Of a DNA stretch of 64,000 bases, positions 1 through 7,564 are shown in pieces. The first letter of the stretch is position 1. Each line of letters starts with the position of its first letter. The DNA is from JAJRPT01 sp965661945 (lineage in GTDB: Bacteria; Bacteroidota; Ignavibacteria; Kapaibacteriales; UBA2268), in NCBI GenBank assembly GCA_965661945.1, contig CBFIFP010000001.1:62001-126000 (forward strand), written 5' to 3'. The notes beneath the pieces were generated by a model. It did no database searches, was not told the DNA's origin, and saw only the letters and a list, made by a program, of their open reading frames with translations. The position numbers and the translations under genes were made by a program.

Positions 1-674
1 CAACCATGTTTGGAATTGGTCAAGCAAGATTAGAAGCCGTAAGAACTGAAGATGGTAAAACTTACGCAAAACCAAGAGATAAATATGGAATTAAAGTTGC
101 TTCGATGGGTAACATTATGGAAAGAGATGATGCTGCAATCGTTAGAGGTCCAATGCTTGCAGGTTATTTTAATATGCTTCACGAGCAAATTTGGTGGGGT
201 AACCTGGATTTTTTAATTTTTGATTTACCACCAGGAACAGGAGATATTCAATTAACTCTATGTCAAAGGATACCACTTTCAGGTGCAATAGTTGTAACTA
301 CTCCACAAGAAATAGCTCTTGCAGATGTGAGACGTAGTATAAAAATGTTTGAAAAAGTGAATGTTGATATTTTAGGTATTGTTGAAAACATGAGTTATTT
401 TACACCGCCTGATATGCCAGAAAAAAAATATGAAATATTTGGAAGTGGCGGAGGAAGAGCAATGTCAGAAGAATATAATGTTGATTTACTAGCAGAAGTA
501 CCTCTAACAATTGAAATGAGGGATGCAAATGATGGTGGAATGCCAGTGGTTTTAAAAAATTTTGATTCACCTTCATCTCAAGCTATAGTTGGCGCAACCA
601 ATATTGTATTGAAGAAGTTAAGAAAGAAAAATTATGAAACTTCATCAAACCCAGAAATAAAAATTTCACTATAA
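1..674 (+). CDS. mrp: Mrp/NBP35-family P-loop ATPase, 5' end cut off by window edge
   Basis: Iron-sulfur cluster carrier ATPase of the Mrp (ApbC/NBP35) family. The frame is open through base 1, and the first ATG at base 6 falls in the conserved P-T-M-F-G motif, so it is an internal Met and the Walker A region lies upstream. Visible are the DLPPGTGD switch motif (about residue 73-80 of the visible part), the TTPQEIALADVRR block and the ENMSYF block. At ENMSYFTPPD, where many Mrp proteins have a CxxC cluster ligand pair, there is no Cys. Bacteroidetes homologues share this variant, so it is lineage-typical rather than damage. The gene ends about 70 bases before a tRNA. Confidence 0.93.
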   Translation, partial: TMFGIGQARLEAVRTEDGKTYAKPRDKYGIKVASMGNIMERDDAAIVRGPMLAGYFNMLHEQIWWGNLDFLIFDLPPGTGDIQLTLCQRIPLSGAIVVTTPQEIALADVRRSIKMFEKVNVDILGIVENMSYFTPPDMPEKKYEIFGSGGGRAMSEEYNVDLLAEVPLTIEMRDANDGGMPVVLKNFDSPSSQAIVGATNIVLKKLRKKNYETSSNPEIKISL

Positions 675-686
675 AAAATTTTTTTC

Positions 687-717
687 TTGCATATTAAGTT
701 AAGAATCCTTAATTTTG
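687..717 (+). promoter_or_regulatory. Bacteroidetes-type promoter for tRNA-Val
   Basis: TTG at 687-689 and TAATTTTG at 710-717 are separated by 20 bases, matching the -33 / -7 (TAnnTTTG) consensus of Bacteroidetes. A start site would fall near 724, shortly before the tRNA at 747. Confidence 0.6.
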
Positions 718-746
718 AATTCTGTTTTAGAACAGGTTAAGGAAAA

Positions 747-821
747 GGGCAATTAGCTCAGCTGGTTCAGAGCATCTGCCTTACAAGCAGAGGGTCGGGG
801 GTTCGAATCCCTCATTGCCCA
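747..821 (+). tRNA. tRNA-Val (anticodon UAC)
   Basis: Complete cloverleaf of 75 nt. The acceptor stem GGGCAAT (747-753) pairs with ATTGCCC (814-820), and the discriminator A is at 821. The D-arm is GCTC/GAGC, and the anticodon stem TCTGC/GCAGA holds loop CTTACAA (anticodon TAC). The T-arm contains TTCGAAT. CCA is not encoded. A strong intrinsic terminator follows directly, so this tRNA is its own transcription unit. Confidence 0.97.
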
Positions 822-827
822 CAAAAG

Positions 828-853
828 GCAAGGTATCTCACCTTGCTTTTTTT
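828..853 (+). terminator. Rho-independent terminator after tRNA-Val
   Basis: Perfect 7-bp stem GCAAGGT (828-834) / ACCTTGC (840-846) with a 5-nt loop, then seven T (847-853). It separates the two tRNA genes. Confidence 0.85.
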
Positions 854-861
854 ATTTACTC

Positions 862-945
862 GCAGATGTGGCGGAATTGGTAGACGCGTTGGATTCAAAA
901 TCCAATGAGGGCAACTTCGTGAGGGTTCGAGTCCCTCCATCTGTA
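862..945 (+). tRNA. tRNA-Leu (anticodon CAA)
   Basis: Class II tRNA of 84 nt with a long variable arm. The acceptor GCAGATG (862-868) pairs with CATCTGT (938-944), ending in a G-U, and the discriminator A is at 945. The anticodon stem TTGGA/TCCAA encloses loop TTCAAAA (anticodon CAA, reads UUG). The T-loop GGTTCGAGTCC is intact and CCA is not encoded. From 946 to trpS nothing is seen apart from the trpS promoter. Confidence 0.97.
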
Positions 946-1108
946 CTTATAATAGATACTACCTTTATTGTAATAAAAGAAATGTAAATATAATTTCTTA
1001 AATAAAGTACTTTATTTATTCACAAATATTTCACAATAAAATTCATTTTAGATTTAAAACAACTCCTCCTATTATAAGCTAATCAAATTTAAATTTATTC
1101 AACAAACA

Positions 1109-1138
1109 TTGTATATTTGAATTACTTCCTTATTTTTG
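1109..1138 (+). promoter_or_regulatory. Bacteroidetes-type promoter for trpS
   Basis: TTG at 1109-1111 and TATTTTTG at 1131-1138 with 19 bases between them. A second TAnnTTTG match (TATATTTG, 1112-1119) overlaps but lacks an upstream TTG. The trpS ATG lies 32 bases downstream. Confidence 0.55.
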
Positions 1139-1169
1139 AAAATTAGACAATAATAAAACTCAAAAATAT

Positions 1170-2168
1170 ATGAATGAAGAAAAAAAAAGAATACTAAGTG
1201 GCATAACTCCATCTGGATTTCTTACTATAGGACATGTAACAGGCGCCTTAAAAAATTGGGTAGATATGCAATCTGATTTTGATAGTTTTTTTATGATAGC
1301 AGATTTACATGCAATAACAACAAAACAAATACCAGCAGATTTAAGACAGCGCTCACTCGACACACTCGCATTCTTCTTGTCTGCCGGAATAAATCCAGAA
1401 AAAAGTACAATTTTTTTACAATCACATATTTCATCTCATTCGGAACTTGCTTGGGTATTAAGTTGCTTCACTGGAATGGGGGAATGTCAAAGAATGACTC
1501 AATTTAAAGATAAATCATTAAAAAATTCAGATAATGTTAATGTTGGTTTGTTCTCATATCCAATCTTAATGGCATGTGACATATTGCTATATCAAGCAAA
1601 CCTAGTTCCAGTTGGCGAAGATCAGAAACAACACTTAGAACTAACAAGAAATTTAGCTCAAAGATTTAATCATAATTACTCTGATACCTTTAATATTCCT
1701 GAACCATTTATACCAAAAGTTGGAGGAAGAATTATGAGTTTACAAGAGCCTACAACTAAAATGTCAAAATCAGATGATAATCTAAATGCAACTATATTTT
1801 TAAATGACTCTAACGAACAAATAATAAAAAAAATAAAAAGAGCTGTTACAGACTCTGATGCCTTAGTAAAATACAACAAAGAAAAACATGGAATTGCTAA
1901 CTTAATTGACCTTTATAGCATAGCTACTGGTAAAACAATTATTCAAATTGAAAATCAATTCGAAAACAGCGGTTATGGTGATTTTAAGCAAGAAGTAGGT
2001 GAAAAAGTAGCAGAATACATAGCTCCAATAAGAGATAATTTCAATGAATATAGAAACAACAAAAATCTACTAAATGAAATATTACATTTAGGAAGAGAAA
2101 AAGCAGCAAAAGAAGCAAATAAAACACTTAGAAAAGTATATAAAAAAGTTGGATTTTATCAGTTATAA
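1170..2168 (+). CDS. trpS: Tryptophanyl-tRNA synthetase
   Basis: Charges tRNA-Trp with tryptophan in the cytoplasm; class I aminoacyl-tRNA synthetase with a Rossmann core. The 332 residues match the usual bacterial TrpS length. Visible marks are GITPSG (residues 11-16), the HIGH-type GHVTG (21-25), the tryptophan-pocket region MACDILLYQA (about 134-143) and the KMSKS loop (197-201). The ATG at 1170 gives a normal N-terminus starting a few residues before the first strand. It is monocistronic, with its own TAnnTTTG promoter, and converges with flhA. Confidence 0.97.
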   Translation: MNEEKKRILSGITPSGFLTIGHVTGALKNWVDMQSDFDSFFMIADLHAITTKQIPADLRQRSLDTLAFFLSAGINPEKSTIFLQSHISSHSELAWVLSCFTGMGECQRMTQFKDKSLKNSDNVNVGLFSYPILMACDILLYQANLVPVGEDQKQHLELTRNLAQRFNHNYSDTFNIPEPFIPKVGGRIMSLQEPTTKMSKSDDNLNATIFLNDSNEQIIKKIKRAVTDSDALVKYNKEKHGIANLIDLYSIATGKTIIQIENQFENSGYGDFKQEVGEKVAEYIAPIRDNFNEYRNNKNLLNEILHLGREKAAKEANKTLRKVYKKVGFYQL

Positions 2169-2236
2169 AATACTTTTTATAAACTCAAATTATAAATTAT
2201 ACATTTAAAAAACATTTTTCAACTATTATTCACTTA

Positions 2237-4435
2237 TTAATCAAACTCAAAACCAGCGAATTGATTTTCATTAATTTCTTCTAATTGTTGAGAGTTTCTT
2301 AAACTAATAGTTGAAACTATCTCAATTTCACTATCCTGAGGGATTTCAGTGTAAGATATAACCGAAACCATAGGATATTGAGTTTTTATCATTCTAAAGA
2401 AATATGGACGAATCTGAGCCGAACAAATCACAGTTGGTAAATGACCAGCAACAGTAATATCATCTATAGCATCAGAAAGTGATTTATATATTACTTGTAT
2501 TTTATCTGGAGATAGTCCCATAGTAGAGGATATATTTCCAGTTTGATTTTCTTGTAAAGCTTTTGTTAATTCTTGCTCTAAACTAGGGTCTATTCCAATA
2601 GTATGAATAATACCATTTGGATCTTCAAATATCTTTTTAATAGACTCTGACAGACTATGGCGAACATATTCAGTTAGTACATCGCTATTTTGAGTAACCT
2701 TAGTATATTCTAAAAGTGATTCCAAAATAACTGGTAAATCTCTAATTGGGATATTTTCAATAAGTAGATTTTGTAAAACTTTTTGAATTAAAGATAATTG
2801 CAGACTCTCTGGCTTAATTTCATCAATCAAAGCAGGATAATCATCTTTTAAATTATCAATTAAATGTTTAACATCCTGACGAGTTAATAACTTATCAGCA
2901 TTTCTTCTTAATAATTCAGTTAAATGAGTAATAAGTACAGTAGCTGGCTCAACAACCGTAAAGCCCATAATTTCAGCATTTTCACGTTGATTAGGACTTA
3001 TCCATGTTGCAGGAAGTCCAAATACTGGCTCCGTTACATCAATCCCCTGAATACTACCTTCTGCAGTACCCGGATTCATTGCTAAAAGTAAATTTGGAAA
3101 TATCTTATTTTCAGCAACATCATTACCACGAATTTTAATAACATATTTTTCAGCTTCAAGTTGTAAGTTATCTCTAACTCTTACAGGCGGTATAATAATA
3201 CCTAATTCCTGGGCAAGTTGCTTTCTTACATTAGTTATGCGTTTAAACACATCTCCGCCTTGAGTTTCATCAACCATAGAAATCAAACTGTAACCAAGTT
3301 CTATTTCAATAGGGTCAATTTTTAAAAGTTCCTCAACCGGTTTCTCTTCATTAGATTTATCTTGTTGTTCCGTTTCGATAAGTTCTTGTCTTAGTTTATC
3401 TTCTGCCGTTTGTTTAATAGTTTTTATTCTGAAATAAGCAGCACTACCTGCAGCTAGCGAAAAGAATACAAAAGGAATAAGTGGGAATCCAGGTAAAAAT
3501 CCCATCAAAAATAAAATTACAGAAGCCACAGCAAGTGGCTTAGGGTCTCTTCCAAATTGAGTCGTTATTTGGACATCTAACTTCTCAGAAGAACCTGAGC
3601 GAGTTACAACCAAACCACCAGATACTGAAATTAAAAGTGCTGGTATTTGCGAAACAAGCCCATCACCAATAGTTAATATACTAAAAGTACTTATAGCAGT
3701 TGCAAAATCCATATCCATTTGCATCATACCAATAACAAATCCACCAAGTAAATTTATTGCAGTAATTATAATACCGGCAATTGCATCACCCTTTATAAAC
3801 TTAGCAGCACCATCCATCGAACCATAAAAGTCAGTTTCATTAGTTAATTCTTCTCTTCGACTTTTGGCAGTCTGTTCATCTATATAACCAGCATTCAAAT
3901 CAGCATCTATACTCATTTGTTTACCAGGTAATGCGTCTAACGTAAATCTTGCAGCAACTTCGGCAATACGAGTCGAACCTTTAATAATTACCACAAAGTT
4001 GATAATCAATAAAATTAAGAATATTATAATCCCTACAACAAAGTTTCCGCCAACAACGAAATTACCAAAAGCGTTAATTATATCACCTGCTTGAGCTTCT
4101 CCAAGTATTAATCTTGTTGAAGCTACGTTCAATCCTAATCTAAATAAAGTAGAAATAAGTAAAATTGCTGGGAAAGAGGAAAAATCAAGGGGTTTTGTTA
4201 GATAAATCGAAATCATCATAATTAATACAGCTATAGCAATATTAACTGTCAAAAAAACATCAAGTAAAAAAGTAGGTAGTGGAATAATTAGCAAAGCAAG
4301 AATTAGCATCATACCAAAAGCAAGTCCTAAATCAGGATTCTTACTAATTTTTGGTAATACTTTATTTCTTAATCCTAAAAACAATGGATTTTGTGAAATA
4401 GAATCTGGTAATTTAAATTGTTGATTATCAGCCAT
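2237..4435 (-). CDS. flhA: Flagellar export gate protein FlhA
   Basis: Inner-membrane component of the flagellar type III export gate. About eight transmembrane helices occupy residues 40-345. They are interrupted by the FHIPEP-type cytoplasmic loop (GKQMSIDADLNAGYID and the following RREE segment), and a soluble C-terminal domain of about 380 residues binds export chaperones. The 732-residue length is closer to flagellar FlhA than to injectisome homologues, though family assignment within FlhA/SctV rests on overall likeness. No other flagellar gene is in the window; neighbours are trpS and a thiamine-binding-type protein. A possible minus-strand TAnnTTTG box (4532-4539) lies upstream of the ATG. 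Confidence 0.93.
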   Translation of the reverse strand: MADNQQFKLPDSISQNPLFLGLRNKVLPKISKNPDLGLAFGMMLILALLIIPLPTFLLDVFLTVNIAIAVLIMMISIYLTKPLDFSSFPAILLISTLFRLGLNVASTRLILGEAQAGDIINAFGNFVVGGNFVVGIIIFLILLIINFVVIIKGSTRIAEVAARFTLDALPGKQMSIDADLNAGYIDEQTAKSRREELTNETDFYGSMDGAAKFIKGDAIAGIIITAINLLGGFVIGMMQMDMDFATAISTFSILTIGDGLVSQIPALLISVSGGLVVTRSGSSEKLDVQITTQFGRDPKPLAVASVILFLMGFLPGFPLIPFVFFSLAAGSAAYFRIKTIKQTAEDKLRQELIETEQQDKSNEEKPVEELLKIDPIEIELGYSLISMVDETQGGDVFKRITNVRKQLAQELGIIIPPVRVRDNLQLEAEKYVIKIRGNDVAENKIFPNLLLAMNPGTAEGSIQGIDVTEPVFGLPATWISPNQRENAEIMGFTVVEPATVLITHLTELLRRNADKLLTRQDVKHLIDNLKDDYPALIDEIKPESLQLSLIQKVLQNLLIENIPIRDLPVILESLLEYTKVTQNSDVLTEYVRHSLSESIKKIFEDPNGIIHTIGIDPSLEQELTKALQENQTGNISSTMGLSPDKIQVIYKSLSDAIDDITVAGHLPTVICSAQIRPYFFRMIKTQYPMVSVISYTEIPQDSEIEIVSTISLRNSQQLEEINENQFAGFEFD

Positions 4436-4590
4436 ACTTATTAATATTAACCAACTGAAAGTATATTTTCAGCGGATTTTGTGTTAAAACAACCCTATTA
4501 TATTCAATTACAATTAGCTTGCCAAAAAAAACAAAACTAAAGCTCTTATAATATCGTCTATGTGTATTTTTAAATAAACAATCTAATTAA

Positions 4591-4830
4591 ATGAGAATAA
4601 CAGTTGATATATCTATGTATCCTTTGAAAGAAGACTACATTGAACCAATAAAAAAATTCATTAAAAATATAAATGAAAATAAAGATATTTCCATAGAAAC
4701 AAATAAAATAAGCACTCAAATTAGGGGAGAGCATGATATAGTTATGCCTTTGCTTACCAAAGAAATTATTAATGTATTTGAATCTATGCGTGCCTCATTT
4801 GTAATTAAAATAATAAAGGGAAATGATTAA
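4591..4830 (+). CDS. Small YkoF/MTH1187-type thiamine-binding-like protein
   Basis: 79-residue single-domain protein. The pattern of an ISMYPL-type first strand, a central NKISTQIRGEHD motif and a C-terminal helix/strand matches the thiamine-binding (YkoF/DUF77) ferredoxin-like fold. Homologues bind thiamine or related ligands in the cytoplasm, but the ligand here is not shown by sequence. Its TAA stop overlaps the kdsB start by one base (TAATG), so the two genes are translationally coupled. It could alternatively be only a structural relative of that family. Confidence 0.65.
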   Translation: MRITVDISMYPLKEDYIEPIKKFIKNINENKDISIETNKISTQIRGEHDIVMPLLTKEIINVFESMRASFVIKIIKGND

Positions 4831-5603
4831 TGGATTTTTTCAAAAGAGAATTAGAAGCAGTTGGAATTGTACCAGCTAGACTTTCTTCAGAGCGTTTTCC
4901 TGGAAAATTACTTGCTGATTTATGTGGTTTACCAGTTTTAGTCCACACTGTTAAAAATATTCAATCCTCCAAATACCTAAAAGAGATAATTGTAGCAACC
5001 GAAGATGATGAAATAATTGAAGTTTGTAAAAAACACGATATAAAATGCATTAAAACACCAAATAACTTTATATCAGGTACGGATAGAATTGCATGGGCAG
5101 TTAGAAGATTAGACTATGTTTATGATTTAGTTTACAATATACAAGCAGATGAACCTTTAATAGATGCAGAAACAATAGATTTACTTCATGAAAGATTTAC
5201 AAATTCACTTTCACAAGTAGGTACATTAATTAAAAAGATAGACAATATCGATGAAGTATTCAATGAAAACATTGTAAAAGTAGTTTTAGAAACAGACAAC
5301 ACGGCTTTATATTTTTCAAGAAGCCCAATTCCTTATCAAAGAGGAATTGATAAAAATAAATGGTTAGAAAATCAAACTTACTGGAAACATATAGGAGTTT
5401 ATTGTTATAAAGTTGAATCTTTAGAAAGGTTTGTATCTATTCAACCTACAGATTTAGAAGTCTCAGAAAAATTAGAACAACTTAGGTTGTTACAAAATAA
5501 TCACAAATATTTTTGTAGTGAAACCAAAAAAGAATTTATTGGAATTGATACACCTGAAGATTTAGAAAAAGCAGAAAAATATTTGAAAAAAATAAAAGAT
5601 TAG
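4830..5603 (+). CDS. kdsB: 3-deoxy-manno-octulosonate cytidylyltransferase (CMP-KDO synthetase)
   Basis: Activates KDO with CTP to give CMP-KDO for lipid A/LPS inner core assembly. The 257 residues match the family. The nucleotide-binding signature PARLSSERFPGK spans residues 15-26, followed by GTDRIAWA (83-90) and the NIQADEPL metal/sugar segment (103-110). The C-terminal GIDTPEDLEKAE helix is also typical. It overlaps the upstream thiamine-binding-type gene by one base and converges on ribD. Its presence implies an LPS-bearing outer membrane. Confidence 0.96.
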   Translation: MDFFKRELEAVGIVPARLSSERFPGKLLADLCGLPVLVHTVKNIQSSKYLKEIIVATEDDEIIEVCKKHDIKCIKTPNNFISGTDRIAWAVRRLDYVYDLVYNIQADEPLIDAETIDLLHERFTNSLSQVGTLIKKIDNIDEVFNENIVKVVLETDNTALYFSRSPIPYQRGIDKNKWLENQTYWKHIGVYCYKVESLERFVSIQPTDLEVSEKLEQLRLLQNNHKYFCSETKKEFIGIDTPEDLEKAEKYLKKIKD

Positions 5604-5612
5604 TGAAAAATA

Positions 5613-5631
5613 ATTAAAACAAAGTTTTAAT
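5613..5631. terminator. Possible weak convergent terminator between kdsB and ribD
   Basis: Perfect 8-bp inverted repeat ATTAAAAC (5613-5620) / GTTTTAAT (5624-5631) with an AAA loop, just past the kdsB stop and overlapping the ribD stop. It is AT-rich and so thermally weak; the plus strand continues into a T-rich run. Confidence 0.35.
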
Positions 5632-6712
5632 ATCTTTCTTTTGTATAAACTAACTTAACATCATCGCCGTATCTTTTTACTTTATGTAAATTATACGGTT
5701 TAAGTTTGTTAGGGGAATCTAATAAACAGTTATCAAAAAGTGATATTCCCTTTCCCAAAAATTTAGGTGTTTGGTAAACAACAATCTCATCTATTAAATC
5801 TTTATCCAATAAATAGGAACTTAGCTCGCTTCCTGACTCAATAAAAATTGAATTAATCCCAATATTTCCAAGGTGTGCAAATAAATATTTTAAATCTAGC
5901 TTATTATCCACCTCTGGTATGTAAATAATATTCTCTGAAATATTAAAATCAATGTTTTTTTTCAATTCTGATGTAACTATATAAGTATTAGCATAATTAG
6001 ATTTATCAATCAAATTACTATAATCTAATTTAAGTTCTCTATCTAATAAAATTCTTTTGGGATTTCTACCATTTATAAGTCTTACATCAAGTTTTGGAAT
6101 ATCATTAATAATAGTTTTGGTACCAACCAAAATAGCATCATATTCGCTTCTAAGTTTATGTACATTTTTTAAAGACTTTTCATTACTTAACCACTTTGAG
6201 TTATTTAAGTAAGAAGATATTTTGCCATTTATAGATTGAGCTACTTTTAAAGTGATATAAGGCACTTTAGAATTAATATGCTTTATAAAAAATCTATTCA
6301 GATATCTAGCTTCATTTTCTAATATTCCATTTTCAACCCTGATATCACTATTTAAAAACTTATCAATACTACTTCCAGAAACTAAACTATTAGGGTCCTT
6401 CATAGCAAAAACAACCTTATTAAATTTCTTTTTTATAATTAAATCACAACATGGAGGAGTTTTTCCAAAATGAGTACATGGTTCTAGATTAACATAAATA
6501 GTAGATTTAGAAAAATCATAATTTTCTGGCAACTGCAAAATAGCATTCCTCTCTGCGTGGTTCTCACCAAAATGCATATGATATGACTCAGATATAACTT
6601 TACCATCTTCTACTATAACAGCACCTACAAGAGGATTAGGACTAACATAACCTTTAGCTTTTAATGCAAGTTGAAATGTTCTTTTAATGAATTTATCGTG
6701 CTTAGTTTTCAT
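5627..6712 (-). CDS. ribD: Bifunctional riboflavin biosynthesis deaminase/reductase RibD
   Basis: Catalyses two consecutive riboflavin steps: deamination of the diaminopyrimidine ribosylamino phosphate, then NADPH reduction of the ribosyl chain. The N-terminal cytidine-deaminase-type domain carries the zinc ligands HAE (52-54) and PCTHFGKTPPC (78-88). The C-terminal reductase domain begins near residue 150 (PYITLKVAQSINGKI) and contains the GTKTIINDIPKLDVR stretch. At 361 residues the bifunctional protein is full length. Its ATG overlaps the stop of the upstream glutaminyl cyclase gene (ATGA). No other rib gene is in the window. Confidence 0.96.
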   Translation of the reverse strand: MKTKHDKFIKRTFQLALKAKGYVSPNPLVGAVIVEDGKVISESYHMHFGENHAERNAILQLPENYDFSKSTIYVNLEPCTHFGKTPPCCDLIIKKKFNKVVFAMKDPNSLVSGSSIDKFLNSDIRVENGILENEARYLNRFFIKHINSKVPYITLKVAQSINGKISSYLNNSKWLSNEKSLKNVHKLRSEYDAILVGTKTIINDIPKLDVRLINGRNPKRILLDRELKLDYSNLIDKSNYANTYIVTSELKKNIDFNISENIIYIPEVDNKLDLKYLFAHLGNIGINSIFIESGSELSSYLLDKDLIDEIVVYQTPKFLGKGISLFDNCLLDSPNKLKPYNLHKVKRYGDDVKLVYTKERY

Positions 6713-7563
6713 TTAATTTTAACTAAAAAAGTTGTATCCCAATTTTTACCAGTAATATAAAAAATATCATTATTTTTATTGTACGCAATTCCGTTCATTG
6801 TCTCAGCATTATCATAATTTTTAAGTTTACCTCTTAAGTCACTAAAATCCATAATTTTAACTAAACTTTTTGATGTTGGGTCAATTACAGCAATTTTATC
6901 TCTCATCCATAAATTTGCAAAAATAAATCCTTTTGCTAGCTCCAACTCATTCAAATCCATCAATGGATAACCCTCATTATCAAATAATTCAAATTTATCT
7001 ACAACACTAAAATTCTTTGGCTCGATCATTTGTATTATGTTTGAACCATTACTCATATAAAAATAACCATTACCGAAACACAATCCCCATCCCTCACCAG
7101 TATATCTAAATTCGTTCAACTCACCAAAAGTTTCTAAATCATATACCTTACAAATACTATTTTTCCATGTAAGCATAAAAATTTTACCATCATAAATTTC
7201 TATACCCTCGGAAAAAAATCTTAAATTAACATACTCTTTCTTTAAAATCTCTCCAGTTATAGGGTTTATCTTTCTTATTGATGAAAAACCATATTGTCCA
7301 GTGCTCTCATACAAATATCCATTATAATACTTATATCCCTGAGTATAAGCTCTAGTGTCATGAGGAATAGAACCAATAATTTCATATTCAAATTTTAACT
7401 CATCTTTTTCATCATATTTATCATATACCGGTAAACTATCGATATCTGAAACAATATTGTTTACTTTAGCTTTATTTTTTTCCTGAATAATAACTTCCTT
7501 CTCCTTCTGTTTACTATCAGAACAAGACAATGAAAGTACCAATAAAATAAAAAACATCTTCAT
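6709..7563 (-). CDS. Glutaminyl-peptide cyclotransferase, lipoprotein
   Basis: Plant/bacterial-type glutaminyl cyclase, which turns N-terminal Gln of exported proteins into pyroglutamate. The signal peptide ends in a lipobox (LSLSC, Cys at about residue 14), so it is anchored to a membrane facing the periplasm. The beta-propeller domain spans about 55-284, with family stretches HDTRAYTQGYKYYNGYLYES, FFSEGIEIY, YTGEGWGLC and LNELELAKGFIFANLW. It lies between the PP2C phosphatase gene (one-base gap) and ribD (4-base overlap). Several secreted proteins in this same window have Gln just after the predicted signal peptidase site and are plausible substrates. Confidence 0.9.
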   Translation of the reverse strand: MKMFFILLVLSLSCSDSKQKEKEVIIQEKNKAKVNNIVSDIDSLPVYDKYDEKDELKFEYEIIGSIPHDTRAYTQGYKYYNGYLYESTGQYGFSSIRKINPITGEILKKEYVNLRFFSEGIEIYDGKIFMLTWKNSICKVYDLETFGELNEFRYTGEGWGLCFGNGYFYMSNGSNIIQMIEPKNFSVVDKFELFDNEGYPLMDLNELELAKGFIFANLWMRDKIAVIDPTSKSLVKIMDFSDLRGKLKNYDNAETMNGIAYNKNNDIFYITGKNWDTTFLVKIK

Positions 7564-7564
7564 T

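Noticed and set aside
6..8. ATG at base 6 as start of the Mrp gene
   Set aside because: It lies in a conserved internal motif (P-T-M-F-G) and the frame is open to the window edge, so the true start is upstream.
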